Assembly (NCBI RefSeq): GCF_000241265.1
Contig: NZ_BAEE01000036.1
Span: 124,001-188,000, forward strand
Length of the DNA stretch: 64,000 nt
Direction of reading: 5' to 3'
Origin: Gordonia araii NBRC 100433
GTDB lineage: Bacteria > Actinomycetota > Actinomycetes > Mycobacteriales > Mycobacteriaceae
Shown: positions 8,539 to 18,319 of the stretch, piece by piece
Position numbering within the stretch: the stretch's first letter is position 1
Layout of the letters: every line of letters starts with the position of its first letter
Notes under the pieces: model-generated
What the model was told of the DNA's origin: nothing
What the model saw: the letters and a program-made list of their open reading frames with translations, nothing else
Database searches by the model: none
Position numbers and translations under genes: made by a program

Positions 8539-9170
8539 TCGCCGAAGACTCCGCGCTGTTGCGGGCCGGCATCGAACGGATCCTGGCCGACGCCGGACAC
8601 GAGGTCGTCGCCGGGGTGCCCGACGCCACCAATCTGCTGCGCCTGGTCAACGACCAGCGACCCGACCTGGCCATCGTCGACGTCCGGATGCCGCCGACCT
8701 TCACCGACGAGGGCATCCGGGCAGCGGCGCTGCTGCGCAGCCAGAACCCGGAGTCCCCGGTGTTGATTCTCTCCCACTACGTCGAGGAGCGCTACGCGAC
8801 GGACCTCATCGCCTCGGACACCAAGGGTTTCGGCTATCTGCTGAAAGACCGGGTTGCCGATGTCCCGGCGTTCCTCGACGCCGTCGAGGTCGTCGGCGGA
8901 GGTGGAACCGTGCTCGACCCAGAGGTGGTGTCACAGATATTGGTTCGTTCCCACCGCCGTAGCGCGCTGGACCAGCTGACCCCGCGCGAACAGGACGTCC
9001 TGCAGTTGATGGCCGAGGGGAAGACCAACTCGGCGATCGCGACCACGCTGCACATCTCGGTCGGCTCGGCCGAGAAGCACATCGCCTCGATCTTCGCCAA
9101 GCTCGACCTGGCTCCCGACGAGAACGAGAACCGTCGAGTGCTGGCGGTCCTGCGCTACCTCGAAACCTAA
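8526..9170 (+). CDS. NarL/LuxR-family response regulator
   Basis: 214 residues. The receiver domain begins MRIVIAEDSALLRAGIERIL, with the acidic pair at residues 7-8 and the phosphoacceptor Asp52 in AIVDVRMPP. Lys in LLKDRV completes the site. The C-terminal LuxR-type helix-turn-helix is LTPREQDVLQLMAEGKTNSA followed by SVGSAEKHIASIFAKL. Its ATG lies inside the 3' end of the kinase gene, so the pair is coupled. The DUF4097 gene starts 32 bp downstream with a good ribosome site and may be a target or accessory of the system. Confidence 0.93.
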   Translation: MRIVIAEDSALLRAGIERILADAGHEVVAGVPDATNLLRLVNDQRPDLAIVDVRMPPTFTDEGIRAAALLRSQNPESPVLILSHYVEERYATDLIASDTKGFGYLLKDRVADVPAFLDAVEVVGGGGTVLDPEVVSQILVRSHRRSALDQLTPREQDVLQLMAEGKTNSAIATTLHISVGSAEKHIASIFAKLDLAPDENENRRVLAVLRYLET

Positions 9171-9202
9171 TCCGAAGTCTGCTACCCGGAAGGACCTCCA
9201 CC

Positions 9203-10087
9203 GTGACTGCCTTAACCGCGCCCCCAGCGGCCGATCCGCCACCGCATCTGACCTCGGGCGGGCGCAACGCGTTTCGTGCGCTGCTGGTCATCGCCGCCGC
9301 GCTGTTGCTTGTTCTCGGCCTCACCGGACTCGGTGTCGCCGCCTGGGGGGTGAGCCACGTTCGCGTGGTCGCCGACCATCAGGCGCTGCCTGCCACCATG
9401 CGCACGCTCGTCGTCGACACCGGCGAGGTGCCGGTGGCGATCCGGATCGACGCGGAGCGCGAGACCCGGGAGGCCACCGCCGATCTGCGACTGGTCAACA
9501 CCAGTGAGAGCGGCGCGCACCGGCTCGTCGTGGACACCGAAGGCACGGAAACGCGAGTCAGCATCGCGGGCAACCCGTCACCGGCGCTCAAGTGGGCGCG
9601 CGGCGGCGAGATCACTGTCTCGGTGCCGCCCGAACAGGCGCGACGGCTGACGGTGCGCACCGAACAACAGCTGGGCGCGGTGATCGCCACGGCCGATCTC
9701 GATCAGCTCGTGGCCCGCGCGCGTGACGGTGCGATCGTCCTGCGCGGCGCCGCGCGCAGCATCGAGGCGCACACGGTCAACGGCGAGATCATCGCCCGCG
9801 AACCCATCGCGGTGGCCGAACGATTCAGCGCCACGACGTCGTCCGGTGACATCACCGTGGACTTCCGCGATACGGCGCCGCGCACGGTCGAAGCCGTCAG
9901 CCGCAGCGGCAACGTGATGATCGGCTTGCCCGAGCGAGGGCCGTACCTGGTCAAGGCGCAGTCCGGCGTGTCGGCGAAGGTTCGGGTGCCCGAGACGAAT
10001 GACCGGGAGGCCGCGGTCAGCGAGGTCACCGCTCGATCGGGCACCGGGGAGGTCGTCGTCGACGACATCTCCCTGGGTCGCCGGTAG
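9203..10087 (+). CDS. DUF4097-type anchored beta-strand repeat protein
   Basis: 294 residues from GTG 9203, with GGAAGGA 9 nt upstream. The cytoplasmic N-terminus is followed by one membrane helix (about residues 30-50). The outside domain has repeated short strands of the DUF4097 type (GAIVLRGAARSIEAHTVNGE, SGDITVDF, SGNVMIGLP), a right-handed beta-helix-like fold with no known catalytic residues. Such proteins often accompany kinase-regulator pairs that respond to envelope stress. Here it is the third gene of that operon. Exact role unknown. Confidence 0.75.
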   Translation: MTALTAPPAADPPPHLTSGGRNAFRALLVIAAALLLVLGLTGLGVAAWGVSHVRVVADHQALPATMRTLVVDTGEVPVAIRIDAERETREATADLRLVNTSESGAHRLVVDTEGTETRVSIAGNPSPALKWARGGEITVSVPPEQARRLTVRTEQQLGAVIATADLDQLVARARDGAIVLRGAARSIEAHTVNGEIIAREPIAVAERFSATTSSGDITVDFRDTAPRTVEAVSRSGNVMIGLPERGPYLVKAQSGVSAKVRVPETNDREAAVSEVTARSGTGEVVVDDISLGRR

Positions 10088-10159
10088 CCGTCGGAGGGCT
10101 GCTGATCCGGCCCGCGTCGGCCCAGGAATTCGCGAGCCGCCGGGGAGGTTGTGCAGACC

Positions 10160-11269
10160 ATGACTGAACCTGCCGCAACGGCTTCCTTCGATCCGGCCAT
10201 CGTCGCGGGCCCCGAGATCGAACTCGGCCTGGACACCTTCGGCGACATGACCGTCGACGAGGACGGGCGGCGCCGCACCGCTGCCGAGGTTCTGCGCGAC
10301 GTCGTCGACGAGGCGGTCCTCGCCGACGAGGTCGGGGTCGACTTCATCGGTCTGGGGGAGCACCACCGCGACGACTTCGCGATCAGCGCTCCCGACATCG
10401 TCCTGGCGGCGATCGCCGGAAAGACCAGTCGGATACACCTGGGCACCGCGGTCACGGTCCTCAGCTCCGACGACCCGATTCGGGTGTACGAGCGCTTCGC
10501 CACCCTCGACGCCGTTTCCAACGGTCGCGCGGAGGTGATCCTCGGACGCGGATCGTTCACCGAGTCCTTCCCGCTGTTCGGCTTCGACCTCGACGACTAC
10601 GAGATGTTGTTCGACGAGAAACTCGACCTGTTCGCCAAGCTGCGCGACGAGCAACCGGTGACGTGGTCGGGGAGGCATCGTCCGGCGTTGGTCGGCCAGG
10701 ACGTGTTCCCCAAGACCGAATCGGGCCGGCTCACCGCCTGGATCGGCGTCGGCGGCAGCCCCGAATCGGTGGTGCGGTCGGTGAAGTATCAGATCCCGAT
10801 GATGCTGGCGATCATCGGCGGTTCGCCCGGGCGTTTCGGCCAATACGTCGACCTGTACCGCCGCGCCCAGGTGCATCTCGCGCCCGAGACCGGCCAAACC
10901 GAGCGGATGCCGCTCGGCGCCCATTCTCCGGGTCACATCGCCGATACCGACGAGCAGGCCGTCGACGAGTATTGGCCGCACTACCGTGCCATGAACGACC
11001 GAATCGGACGCGAGCGCGGCTGGCCGCCGGCGACGAAGGACAAGCTGATCGCCGAGGTGCGCGGCGGTTCGCAGTACGTCGGCTCGCCGGAGACCGTGGC
11101 GCGCCGCATCGCCGACACCGCGACGACCCTTGGGCTCAGCCGCTTCGACCTGAAGTACGCCACCGGGCCGATGCCGCACGGCAAGCTGATGCGCAGCGTC
11201 GAGCTGTACGGAACCCGGGTGATTCCGCGGGTTCGCGAACTGCTCGGCGAAGCGGCCGTCAGCCCTTGA
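10160..11269 (+). CDS. LLM-class flavin-dependent oxidoreductase (luciferase-like)
   Basis: 369 residues from ATG 10160. A GTG nine bases earlier is too close to the GGGGAGG ribosome site at 10142-10148. Bacterial luciferase-like barrel: [10 protein letters not shown], then [20 protein letters not shown] (a motif typical of FMN-using alkanal-monooxygenase-like proteins) and [30 protein letters not shown]. Its EHH motif suggests FMN chemistry, unlike the LLM protein at 6250-7143. Substrate unknown. The 3' end overlaps the convergent copA gene by 11 bp. Confidence 0.87.
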   Translation: MTEPAATASFDPAIVAGPEIELGLDTFGDMTVDEDGRRRTAAEVLRDVVDEAVLADEVGVDFIGLGEHHRDDFAISAPDIVLAAIAGKTSRIHLGTAVTVLSSDDPIRVYERFATLDAVSNGRAEVILGRGSFTESFPLFGFDLDDYEMLFDEKLDLFAKLRDEQPVTWSGRHRPALVGQDVFPKTESGRLTAWIGVGGSPESVVRSVKYQIPMMLAIIGGSPGRFGQYVDLYRRAQVHLAPETGQTERMPLGAHSPGHIADTDEQAVDEYWPHYRAMNDRIGRERGWPPATKDKLIAEVRGGSQYVGSPETVARRIADTATTLGLSRFDLKYATGPMPHGKLMRSVELYGTRVIPRVRELLGEAAVSP

Positions 11270-13511
11270 ATCGGCGCAGTCGCAGGCTGTTCCCGACGAC
11301 GAAGATGCTGGAGAAGGCCATCGCCGCGCCCGCGAGCATCGGGTTCAGCAGACTGAGTGCGGCCAGCGGGATGGCCGCGACGTTGTAGGCGAACGCCCAG
11401 AACAAGTTCGTCTTGATGGTGCCCAGCGTCGCCCGCGACAGCTTGATCGCCTTCGGGGCACCGCGCAGATCGTCGTTGACCAGGGTGATGTCGGACGCTT
11501 CGATCGCGACGTCGGTTCCCGCGCCCATCGCCAGGCCGAGGTCGGCCTGGGCCAGCGCCGCGGCATCGTTGACGCCATCGCCGACCATCGCGACGACCTT
11601 GCCCTGCCGCTGCAGGTCGGCGATGGCCGTGACCTTGTCGGCCGGCATCACTTCGGCGACGACCTCGCCGATGCCCACCGAGTCGGCGACGGTGCGGGCC
11701 ACCGCGGTGTTGTCGCCGGTGAGCAGGATGGGGGTGAGGCCCAGCCCCTTCATCTCGGCGACCGCCTGGGCGCTGGTCGGCTTGACCGAATCGGCGACGA
11801 CGAGCAGGCCGCCCGGCTTGCCGTCGATGCCGACGGCCACGACGGTGTGACCGCGCTGCTGGGCAGCGGTGAACGCCTCGGTCAGCGACTCCGGCAGGGC
11901 GATCGACCAGTCGGCCAACAGCGCAGGCCGACCGACGACGACGGCCTTCCCGTCGACTACGCCCTGAACGCCGCTGCCGGCGAGATTGGCGAATTCGTCG
12001 GGGGAGGGCAAGTCGCCCACCTCGTCGCGCGCCCCTTTGGCGATGGCGGCCGCGATCGGGTGCTCGGAAGCGTTCTCGACCGAGCCGGCGATCCGCAGCA
12101 GCTCGTCGTGGGTCACGCCATCGGCCGCCACGACATCGACCAGCGTCATCTCACCGGTGGTGACGGTGCCGGTCTTGTCCATGACGATGGTGTCGACCCG
12201 CCTGGTCGATTCCAGAATCTCCGGGCCCTTGATGAGGATGCCCATCTGCGCCCCGCGGCCGGTGCCGACGAGCAGCGCGGTCGGTGTGGCCAGTCCCAGC
12301 GCGCACGGGCACGCGATGATGAGAACCGCGACCGCGGCGGTGAAGGCGGTCGTCGCGCCGGCCCCGGCGCCCAGCCAGACGCCGAGGGTGGCGACGGCGA
12401 TCGCGATCACGATCGGAACGAAGACTCCAGCGATCCGGTCGGCCAGGCGTGCGACCGGGGCTTTGCCCGACTGGGCGGCCGTCACCAGCCGTGCCATTCC
12501 CGCCAGGGTGGTCGCGTCGCCCACGCGCGTGGCGCGCACGATCAGTCGGCCGCCCGCGTTCACGGTCGCGCCGGTCACCGTCGACTCGGGTTCCACCTCG
12601 ACCGGGACGGATTCGCCGGTCAGCATCGACTCGTCGACCGCCGACGCGCCGCTGACGACGACGCCGTCGGTGGCGATCTTCTCGCCGGGGCGCACCACGA
12701 ACTCGTCGCCGACGCGCAGTTCCTCGATCGGCACGCGGTGCTCGGCCCCGTCGCGGAGCACCGCAACATCCTTGGCGCCCAGGTCGAGCAATGCCCGCAA
12801 TGCCGCGCCGGCCTCCCGCTTGGAACGCTTCTCGAAGTACCGACCGGCCAGCACGAACATGATGACGCCGGCGGCGACTTCGAGGTAGATGTGCGACGCG
12901 CCGTCGCCGCGGGCGATCGACAATGAGAACGGATGCCGCAGGCCGGGTTCGCCGGCCGTCCCGAGGAACAGGGCGTACAGCGACCAGACGAACGCCGAGA
13001 TCGTCCCGACGGACACGAGGGTGTCCATGGTCGCCGCGCCGTGGCGCAGGTTGATCCACGCCGCGCGGTGGAACGGCCAGCCGGCCCAGACCACGACGGG
13101 CGCCGCCAGGGTCAGGCTCGCCCACTGCCAGTAGGTGAACTGCCACGACGGGACCATGGCCAGCGCGATCACCGGCACGGACAGGACGACGGCGCCGATG
13201 AGACGATTGCGCAGGCCGCGCAGCTCGTCGTCGGCGGCCTGGGCCGCGGGGTCGACCGTTTCGCCGTCGACCTCGCGCGGAGGTTCGGGCAGCCGCGCGG
13301 TGTACCCGGTGCGCTCGACTTCGGCGATGAGTTCGGTCGGATCCAGCGACGACGGCGCGCTCACATGGGCGGTCTCCGTCGCGTAGTTGACCTCGGCGGT
13401 GACGCCGTCGAGCTTGTTGAGCTTGCGCTCGATGCGATTGGCGCACGATGCGCAGGTCATCCCGCCGATCGCCAGGTCGACCGTGGTGGTCTCGGTGTCG
13501 GGCGCGGTCAT
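11259..13511 (-). CDS. copA: Copper-exporting P1B-type ATPase
   Basis: 750 residues from ATG 13511, preceded by AAAGGAG. The single N-terminal heavy-metal domain has the Cu(I) site GMTCASC (about residues 17-23). Eight membrane helices follow in the usual P1B arrangement with the transmembrane CPC motif ([13 protein letters not shown], about residue 401), the phosphorylation motif DKTGT (about 445), SEHP in the nucleotide domain and [10 protein letters not shown] near the C-terminus. CPC and the Cys-x-x-Cys head indicate Cu(I)/Ag(I) export. It is the last gene of the leftward copper operon copZ, His-rich protein, copA. Confidence 0.95.
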   Translation of the reverse strand: MTAPDTETTTVDLAIGGMTCASCANRIERKLNKLDGVTAEVNYATETAHVSAPSSLDPTELIAEVERTGYTARLPEPPREVDGETVDPAAQAADDELRGLRNRLIGAVVLSVPVIALAMVPSWQFTYWQWASLTLAAPVVVWAGWPFHRAAWINLRHGAATMDTLVSVGTISAFVWSLYALFLGTAGEPGLRHPFSLSIARGDGASHIYLEVAAGVIMFVLAGRYFEKRSKREAGAALRALLDLGAKDVAVLRDGAEHRVPIEELRVGDEFVVRPGEKIATDGVVVSGASAVDESMLTGESVPVEVEPESTVTGATVNAGGRLIVRATRVGDATTLAGMARLVTAAQSGKAPVARLADRIAGVFVPIVIAIAVATLGVWLGAGAGATTAFTAAVAVLIIACPCALGLATPTALLVGTGRGAQMGILIKGPEILESTRRVDTIVMDKTGTVTTGEMTLVDVVAADGVTHDELLRIAGSVENASEHPIAAAIAKGARDEVGDLPSPDEFANLAGSGVQGVVDGKAVVVGRPALLADWSIALPESLTEAFTAAQQRGHTVVAVGIDGKPGGLLVVADSVKPTSAQAVAEMKGLGLTPILLTGDNTAVARTVADSVGIGEVVAEVMPADKVTAIADLQRQGKVVAMVGDGVNDAAALAQADLGLAMGAGTDVAIEASDITLVNDDLRGAPKAIKLSRATLGTIKTNLFWAFAYNVAAIPLAALSLLNPMLAGAAMAFSSIFVVGNSLRLRRFKG

Positions 13512-13530
13512 CGCGTCGACTCCTTTCGGA

Positions 13531-14496
13531 TCAGTTCTCGGTGTCGACGACGAAGGTCGCGGTTCGCACGACTCCGTCCACCTGGAAATCGAAGTACAGC
13601 AGGTAGCGCCCGGTCGACGGCGCCTGGGCACTGAAGGAGACTGTGCCCGCATCGCCGTGCGCCGATCCGCCGTGGCCCGCGTGACCGTCGCCGTGATCGT
13701 CATGCCCCGTTGAGCCCGCGTCGTGCTCGCCGTCCAGCGGATGCACGTGGGTGTAGGCGAGATCCCCGCTTCGCAGCGCGACGAGGTGCCCGCGGGCGCC
13801 CAGATACGGCTGGAGGGCGACGGGGTGCTCGCCGCCGTGGGTCACGCGGATGGTCAACGTCTGGGCCGCGTTCGCCTTCAGGGTGCCCTCGAGCGTGGCG
13901 GTGAACCCGTCTACGGTGCTCGTCCGGCCCGGCTGGGCCGCGACGGGTGCGAAGTCGCCGCCGACTTCGAGGTCGCTGGACAGCACGACGGGGTCGTCGC
14001 CGTCGCGGTCGCCGGGGACGAAATCGGCGAACACGCGGTAGGTGCCGGCCGCGGGGGCCCGCCACGGCGTGGTCCACGCTCCGGCCGCGTCGCGCTGCGG
14101 ATGCACGTGGGCGAAGTGCTGACCGTCGCTGCGCACCACGATCAGGTGGAGCTCTTTCTCGTGGGCCGGGGTGAACTCGGTGAGCGCTTTGCCGTCGGCG
14201 TCGTTGATCGTGAACCGGAGCGGGCCTTGTTCGCCGGCCCGACCGGGCCCGCTCAAGCCGGCGAGCGCGTAGCCGTCGGCGGTGCGACTCGTCCCGGCCA
14301 CCGCGCCGTGGTCGTCGTCATGTCCGTCATGCGCGCCGTCGCGAGCGTCCTGTTCGCCGGCGGAGTGGCCGTGGTCGCCGCGGTCGGCGGACTGCCCGCT
14401 TTGGTCGGGGACGACGTAGCGACCGACGAGTAGCGCGGCCGCGAAGACCGCGACCAGACCGGCGGCGAACAGGCTGAGGCGTACGGGGGCTTTCAT
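13531..14496 (-). CDS. His-rich membrane-anchored copper-operon protein
   Basis: 321 residues from ATG 14496, which has GAGAG 9 nt upstream. An N-terminal helix (about residues 5-27) acts as signal anchor or signal peptide. A flexible His/Asp/Gly segment follows (repeated HDGHDDDHG pieces), and a second His-rich patch lies near residues 265-290. Between them are two beta-rich modules with matching ends (AHVHPQRD and [12 protein letters not shown]). The protein sits 19 bp upstream of copA and 18 bp downstream of copZ, so a periplasmic copper-binding or buffering role is likely. It resembles hypothetical proteins of actinobacterial copper operons; no enzyme motif is seen. Confidence 0.75.
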   Translation of the reverse strand: MKAPVRLSLFAAGLVAVFAAALLVGRYVVPDQSGQSADRGDHGHSAGEQDARDGAHDGHDDDHGAVAGTSRTADGYALAGLSGPGRAGEQGPLRFTINDADGKALTEFTPAHEKELHLIVVRSDGQHFAHVHPQRDAAGAWTTPWRAPAAGTYRVFADFVPGDRDGDDPVVLSSDLEVGGDFAPVAAQPGRTSTVDGFTATLEGTLKANAAQTLTIRVTHGGEHPVALQPYLGARGHLVALRSGDLAYTHVHPLDGEHDAGSTGHDDHGDGHAGHGGSAHGDAGTVSFSAQAPSTGRYLLYFDFQVDGVVRTATFVVDTEN

Positions 14497-14514
14497 CGTG
14501 TCCAACTCTCGCGT

Positions 14515-14724
14515 TCAGGCGGGCGTGGCTGAGTAGCCGGCCTCGGTGACGGCGGCGAGCACGGTGGCGTCGTCGACGGCGCCGTCCGCGGTGACCTTCA
14601 ACTCGCCGGTCTTCGCGCTGACGTCGACGGCGGTCACGCCGGGGATCTCGCTGACCTCCTCGCGCACGGACATCTCGCAGTGGCCGCAGGTCATTCCGGT
14701 GACTCGGTACTCGGCGACGCTCAT
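14515..14724 (-). CDS. copZ: Copper chaperone (heavy-metal-associated domain)
   Basis: 69-residue ferredoxin-like HMA protein, the usual CopZ length, with the Cu(I)-binding motif GMTCGHC at residues 10-16 and the C-terminal SATPA. It would carry cytosolic Cu(I) to CopA and to the regulator. ATG 14724 has GGGAG five bases upstream. It is the first gene of the operon and starts 58 bp from a CsoR-type operator. Confidence 0.92.
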   Translation of the reverse strand: MSVAEYRVTGMTCGHCEMSVREEVSEIPGVTAVDVSAKTGELKVTADGAVDDATVLAAVTEAGYSATPA

Positions 14725-14781
14725 GATGACTCCCTCGGTAATCGACTATCCCGTCCCGGACGGGCTGAATGACACCGAGGC

Positions 14782-14800
14782 TATACCCCTGGGGGGTATA
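14782..14800. promoter_or_regulatory. CsoR-type copper operator
   Basis: TATACCCCTGGGGGGTATA is an almost perfect inverted repeat with the TATACCCC...GGGGTATA half-sites bound by the Cu(I)-sensing repressor CsoR. It lies 58 bp upstream of copZ, where it would cover the promoter of the copper operon. No csoR gene is in the window. Confidence 0.85.
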
Positions 14801-14845
14801 GATCAAGGCTGCTTTGGCGTGTCCTGCGCCACCGTCGCGAAACGA

Positions 14846-14880
14846 CCGTGCCCGGACCCGACGAGCGGGTCCGGGCACGG
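14846..14880 (-). terminator. Perfect 15-bp stem terminator of the acyl-CoA ligase gene
   Basis: CCGTGCCCGGACCCG (14846-14860) and CGGGTCCGGGCACGG (14866-14880) form a perfect stem around a 5-base loop, 18 bp past the stop codon of the leftward ligase gene. It also separates that gene from the copper promoter. No U-run follows. Confidence 0.85.
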
Positions 14881-14898
14881 TGTGCGAAACGGCGCGAG

Positions 14899-16542
14899 TC
14901 AGTCGCGGATTTCGAGAACGTCGTACGCGTTGTCGGCGTACTCGGCGCGAATGCGCTTCTTGTCGAACTTGCCGACCGACGTCTTGGGCACCTCGGAGAC
15001 GAAGGCCCAGCGTTCGGGCAGCTGCCACCGGGGAACGAGGTCGGCCAGGTGGGCGCGCAGCTTGGCGGGATCGGCGTTGGCCTCCTCGGCCACGACCGCC
15101 AGCACGAACGGCCGCTCATCCCATTTCTCGTCGGGCACCGCGACGACGGCGGCCTCGGTGACCACCGGATTGGACATGATCGTGTTCTCCAGCTCGACCG
15201 AGGAGATCCACTCGCCGCCGGTCTTGATCAGGTCCTTGGTGCGGTCGACGATCGTCATGTAGCCGTCCGGGCTGATCGACGCCACGTCACCGGTGCGCAA
15301 CCAGCCGTCGTGGAACTTGTCCGGATCGACCGCCGGGCCGTCCGGCGAGTAGTAGGCGCCCGTGATCCACGGGCCGCGGACCTCCAGCTCGCCCGCCGAC
15401 TCACCGTCCCAGGCGACCTCGTTGCCGTCGTCGTCGATCAGTCGTGCCTCGACGGAGGCGGGGAAGCGGCCCTGGGTCACGCGGTAGGCGAAGGCCTTCT
15501 CGTCGTCGTCGACACCGAACGGCGCTCGCGACACCGAGCCGAGCGGAGACGTCTCGGTCATGCCCCACGCGTGAGTGATCGGCGCGCCGAACTCGTCGAA
15601 CTGCTTGATCATCGACGGCGGCACCGCGGCGCCGCCCACCACGACCTCGCGCAGGTGGCTGATGTCCTGTGGCGAGACGGCGAGCTGCGCGGCGACGCCC
15701 TGCCAGATCGTCGGCACAGCCGCGGCGAACGTCGGCTTGGCCGCGGCCATGATCGCGAGCAGCGGCTCGGGCTGCAGGAAGCGGTCGGGCATGACCAGCG
15801 TGAGACCGGCCATCATCGCGGCGTAGGGCAGGCCCCAGGACATCACGTGGAACATCGGGACGATCGCGAGCACGGAGTCGCTGTTGCCCAGGCCCATGCC
15901 GGAGGTGGAGCAGACCTGCATGGAGTGCAGCCAGATGCTGCGGTGGCTGTAGACGACGCCCTTCGGGTCGCCGGTGGTGCCCGAGGTGTAACACATCACC
16001 GCCGGGTCCTTCTCGTCGAGCTCCGGCCATTCGTAGGTGGTCGGCTCGTCGGCGACCAGCTCGTCGAAGGAGTGCACGGTGATCCCGTCGGGCGCCTCGA
16101 AAGCGCTCGCCGGGCCGTTGGCGACGATCACGTGCTGCACGTTCGGCGTGGCCTTCACGTACTGGGCCAGCATCGGTGCGATCGAGGCATCGACGATGAT
16201 GACCTTGTCGTCGGCATGCTTGATGATGTAGACGGCCTGCTCCGGCGAAAGGCGCAGGTTGAGGGTGTGCAGGACGGCACCCATCGCGGGCACGGCGCCG
16301 TAGACCACCTGGTGCTCGTTGTTGTTCCACATGAAGGTGGCGACCCGGTCTCCGCGCCCGACGCCGAGCTTGGCCAGCGCGTGTGCCAGCTGGGCGCTGC
16401 GGTCACCGAGTTCGGGGAACGACATCGACCGCAGTTCCGAGCCGGTCCACGTCGTCACCCCGGTCTCCGGGTAGGTCCGCCGGCTGTACTCCACCAATCG
16501 GGCGATGGTCAACTCACCGGTCTGCATGGTCGATGCGATCAC
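14899..16542 (-). CDS. Long/medium-chain fatty-acyl-CoA ligase
   Basis: 547-residue AMP-forming ligase. The P-loop is YTSGTTGDPKG, the adenylate motif is THAWGMTETSPLG, the hinge region is DGYMTIVDRTKDLIKTGGEW, and the catalytic lysine lies in KTSVGKFDKKRIR near the C-terminus. It activates a carboxylic acid to acyl-CoA through acyl-AMP in the cytosol. Start GTG 16542 has AGGAGG eight bases upstream. A TAAGTT hexamer at 16572-16577 on the minus strand is a possible -10. Monocistronic, with its own terminator. Chain-length preference cannot be read from sequence. Confidence 0.92.
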   Translation of the reverse strand: MIASTMQTGELTIARLVEYSRRTYPETGVTTWTGSELRSMSFPELGDRSAQLAHALAKLGVGRGDRVATFMWNNNEHQVVYGAVPAMGAVLHTLNLRLSPEQAVYIIKHADDKVIIVDASIAPMLAQYVKATPNVQHVIVANGPASAFEAPDGITVHSFDELVADEPTTYEWPELDEKDPAVMCYTSGTTGDPKGVVYSHRSIWLHSMQVCSTSGMGLGNSDSVLAIVPMFHVMSWGLPYAAMMAGLTLVMPDRFLQPEPLLAIMAAAKPTFAAAVPTIWQGVAAQLAVSPQDISHLREVVVGGAAVPPSMIKQFDEFGAPITHAWGMTETSPLGSVSRAPFGVDDDEKAFAYRVTQGRFPASVEARLIDDDGNEVAWDGESAGELEVRGPWITGAYYSPDGPAVDPDKFHDGWLRTGDVASISPDGYMTIVDRTKDLIKTGGEWISSVELENTIMSNPVVTEAAVVAVPDEKWDERPFVLAVVAEEANADPAKLRAHLADLVPRWQLPERWAFVSEVPKTSVGKFDKKRIRAEYADNAYDVLEIRD

Positions 16543-16636
16543 AGAAAATGCCTCCTAGTCGTGGTGTGACCCAACTTACAACGCCGTGGCGGTGCTGCGG
16601 ATGGCAACCCTGTAGTGCGCCCGAGCTGGCACGCCG

Positions 16637-17377
16637 TCAGAGTTTCGAGGCCGCCTTCTCGTCGAGAAACCACACGGTGCTGACCCGCCCGTGCGCCCCG
16701 GCGCACGGCCAATCAGCAGCGTCAGCGCCGTGTACGCCGGCAGCCACCGCGTCGGCCTTGTCGGCCCCCGCGACGAGGAACCACACGTGCCGCGAAGAGT
16801 TGACCGCGGGCAGGGTCAGGGTGATCCGCCGCGGCGGCGGCTTCGGCGAATCCGTCACCGCCACCACCGATGCGGACCGCTCGGCGACGGCCGGTGTGTG
16901 CGGGAACAGCGAGTTGATATGACCCTCGCCGCCCATACCGAGGAGATGGACGTCGAAGACGGCGCCGTCCTCGCGGGGTTCGAGCGCGTCGACGATCGCA
17001 CCGTAGGCCGCGGCCGCCGCCTCGATGTCGTCGCCGTATTCGCCGTCGCTGGCCGCCATCTCGAAGATCCGCGCGCCGGCCGCATCCGGATCGTCGAGCA
17101 ACGCCGAGCGCGCCTGTCCGACATTGCGGTCGGGATCGTCGGCGGGCACGAAGCGATCGTCGCCGAAGTACAGGTGCAGGGCGGGGAAGTCGATCTCGTC
17201 GGTGCGCCCGGACAGCAGTTCCAGGAGTGCGATGCCGTTGCTGCCACCGGTGAGCACGACCCGGGCGATGCCGCGCTCGCGCTGGGCGTCGGCGATGACC
17301 GCGATGAGACGGTCGGCGGCCGCTTCGACGAGTTCCGCCGACGACGGGTGAATGTCGGTGCGGGGCGTTGATGGCAT
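16637..17377 (-). CDS. pgl: 6-phosphogluconolactonase
   Basis: 246 residues, the usual DevB-type length. VVLTGGSNGIALLE binds the phosphate; LYFGDDRFVPADDPDRN and LLGMGGEGHINSLFPH are family motifs (the common form of the latter is GMGPDGH). It hydrolyses 6-phosphogluconolactone to 6-phosphogluconate, directly after Zwf. ATG 17377 with GAGGTG 6 nt upstream was preferred over GTG 17386, which would overlap the opcA stop. Last gene of the tkt-tal-zwf-opcA-pgl operon. Confidence 0.92.
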   Translation of the reverse strand: MPSTPRTDIHPSSAELVEAAADRLIAVIADAQRERGIARVVLTGGSNGIALLELLSGRTDEIDFPALHLYFGDDRFVPADDPDRNVGQARSALLDDPDAAGARIFEMAASDGEYGDDIEAAAAAYGAIVDALEPREDGAVFDVHLLGMGGEGHINSLFPHTPAVAERSASVVAVTDSPKPPPRRITLTLPAVNSSRHVWFLVAGADKADAVAAGVHGADAADWPCAGAHGRVSTVWFLDEKAASKL

Positions 17378-17382
17378 GGTCG

Positions 17383-18291
17383 TCACCTCGTGGTGTGCAG
17401 GAGTCGTTTGGTGCCGTGCAGCGCACGGGCGTAGGTCTCGTCCGGATCGAGGCGCCGGAGTTCCTCGGCCAGGCATTCGCCTGTCGTGCGTTCGCGCCAC
17501 GGCGTCCGTGCATCGGGTCGTCCCGGGTCGCGCACCAGGGTGTCGCGGCCGTCGGCCGTCAGCGAGAGCAGGCCGTCGGCGCAATCGATCTCGACCCCCA
17601 GATCTCCGGTGAGGCGCTCGGTGGGGACCCGGAGGCATTCGGCGAGCCACCCGGCCAGCAGGTCGAGCCCCACCGACGGGCCGGGGCCGCTGACGCGGAC
17701 CTGGGCGGGCTTGCGGGCTGGCACCCGGTCGAAGGCGGCGGCGAGCAGGGCCCGCCACGGCGTGATCTGCGCCCACGCGATGTCGGTGTCGCCGGGGGAG
17801 TAGCTGCGCAGCCGCTGGGCGAGGATGCCCTGCGCGTCGAAGCGGTTCGTGCCGTCGAGGATCCGTCGCCCGGCGAGCGCCCCCAACCGGTCCTTCGCCG
17901 GGTTCTTCGGCGCCGTACCCGGCCACCAGGTGACCACCGGGGTGTCGGGGAGCAGGAACGGTGTGACCACCGCGTGCGCGTGTGCGCCCAGCTGACCGAA
18001 CAGGCGCAGGACCACGACCTCGGACGCACCGGCATCGCCGCCGACGCGGATCTCCGCGTCCAGACGGGCCGCCTTGCCCCGGTCGGCCGCGGAGGCCACG
18101 ATCACGCGGCACGGGTGCTCGCGGCTGGCTTCGTTGGCGGCCGCGATGGCCGCCTCGGTGTCGTCTCCCGGCTCGGTCTTTACGATCAGCGTCAGCACCC
18201 GGCCGAGGGCCAGCTCGCCGCCGCTGTCGCGCATGCGCACCAGTTGCTTGGAGACCTCGGTCGTCGACGTGTCCGACAGCGTCTTGATCAT
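17383..18291 (-). CDS. opcA: Glucose-6-phosphate dehydrogenase assembly protein OpcA
   Basis: 302 residues with the family segments VSKQLVRMRDSGGELALGRV, PFLLPDTPVVTWWPG and a central GTAPKNPAKDRLGALAGRRI. OpcA is needed for activity or redox control of Zwf in cyanobacteria and actinobacteria and has no known catalytic site. The gene lies 28 bp after zwf and 5 bp before pgl, the conserved actinobacterial order. Confidence 0.93.
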   Translation of the reverse strand: MIKTLSDTSTTEVSKQLVRMRDSGGELALGRVLTLIVKTEPGDDTEAAIAAANEASREHPCRVIVASAADRGKAARLDAEIRVGGDAGASEVVVLRLFGQLGAHAHAVVTPFLLPDTPVVTWWPGTAPKNPAKDRLGALAGRRILDGTNRFDAQGILAQRLRSYSPGDTDIAWAQITPWRALLAAAFDRVPARKPAQVRVSGPGPSVGLDLLAGWLAECLRVPTERLTGDLGVEIDCADGLLSLTADGRDTLVRDPGRPDARTPWRERTTGECLAEELRRLDPDETYARALHGTKRLLHTTR

Positions 18292-18319
18292 GGCGTCACG
18301 TTCCTAGTGGTCGACTCTC

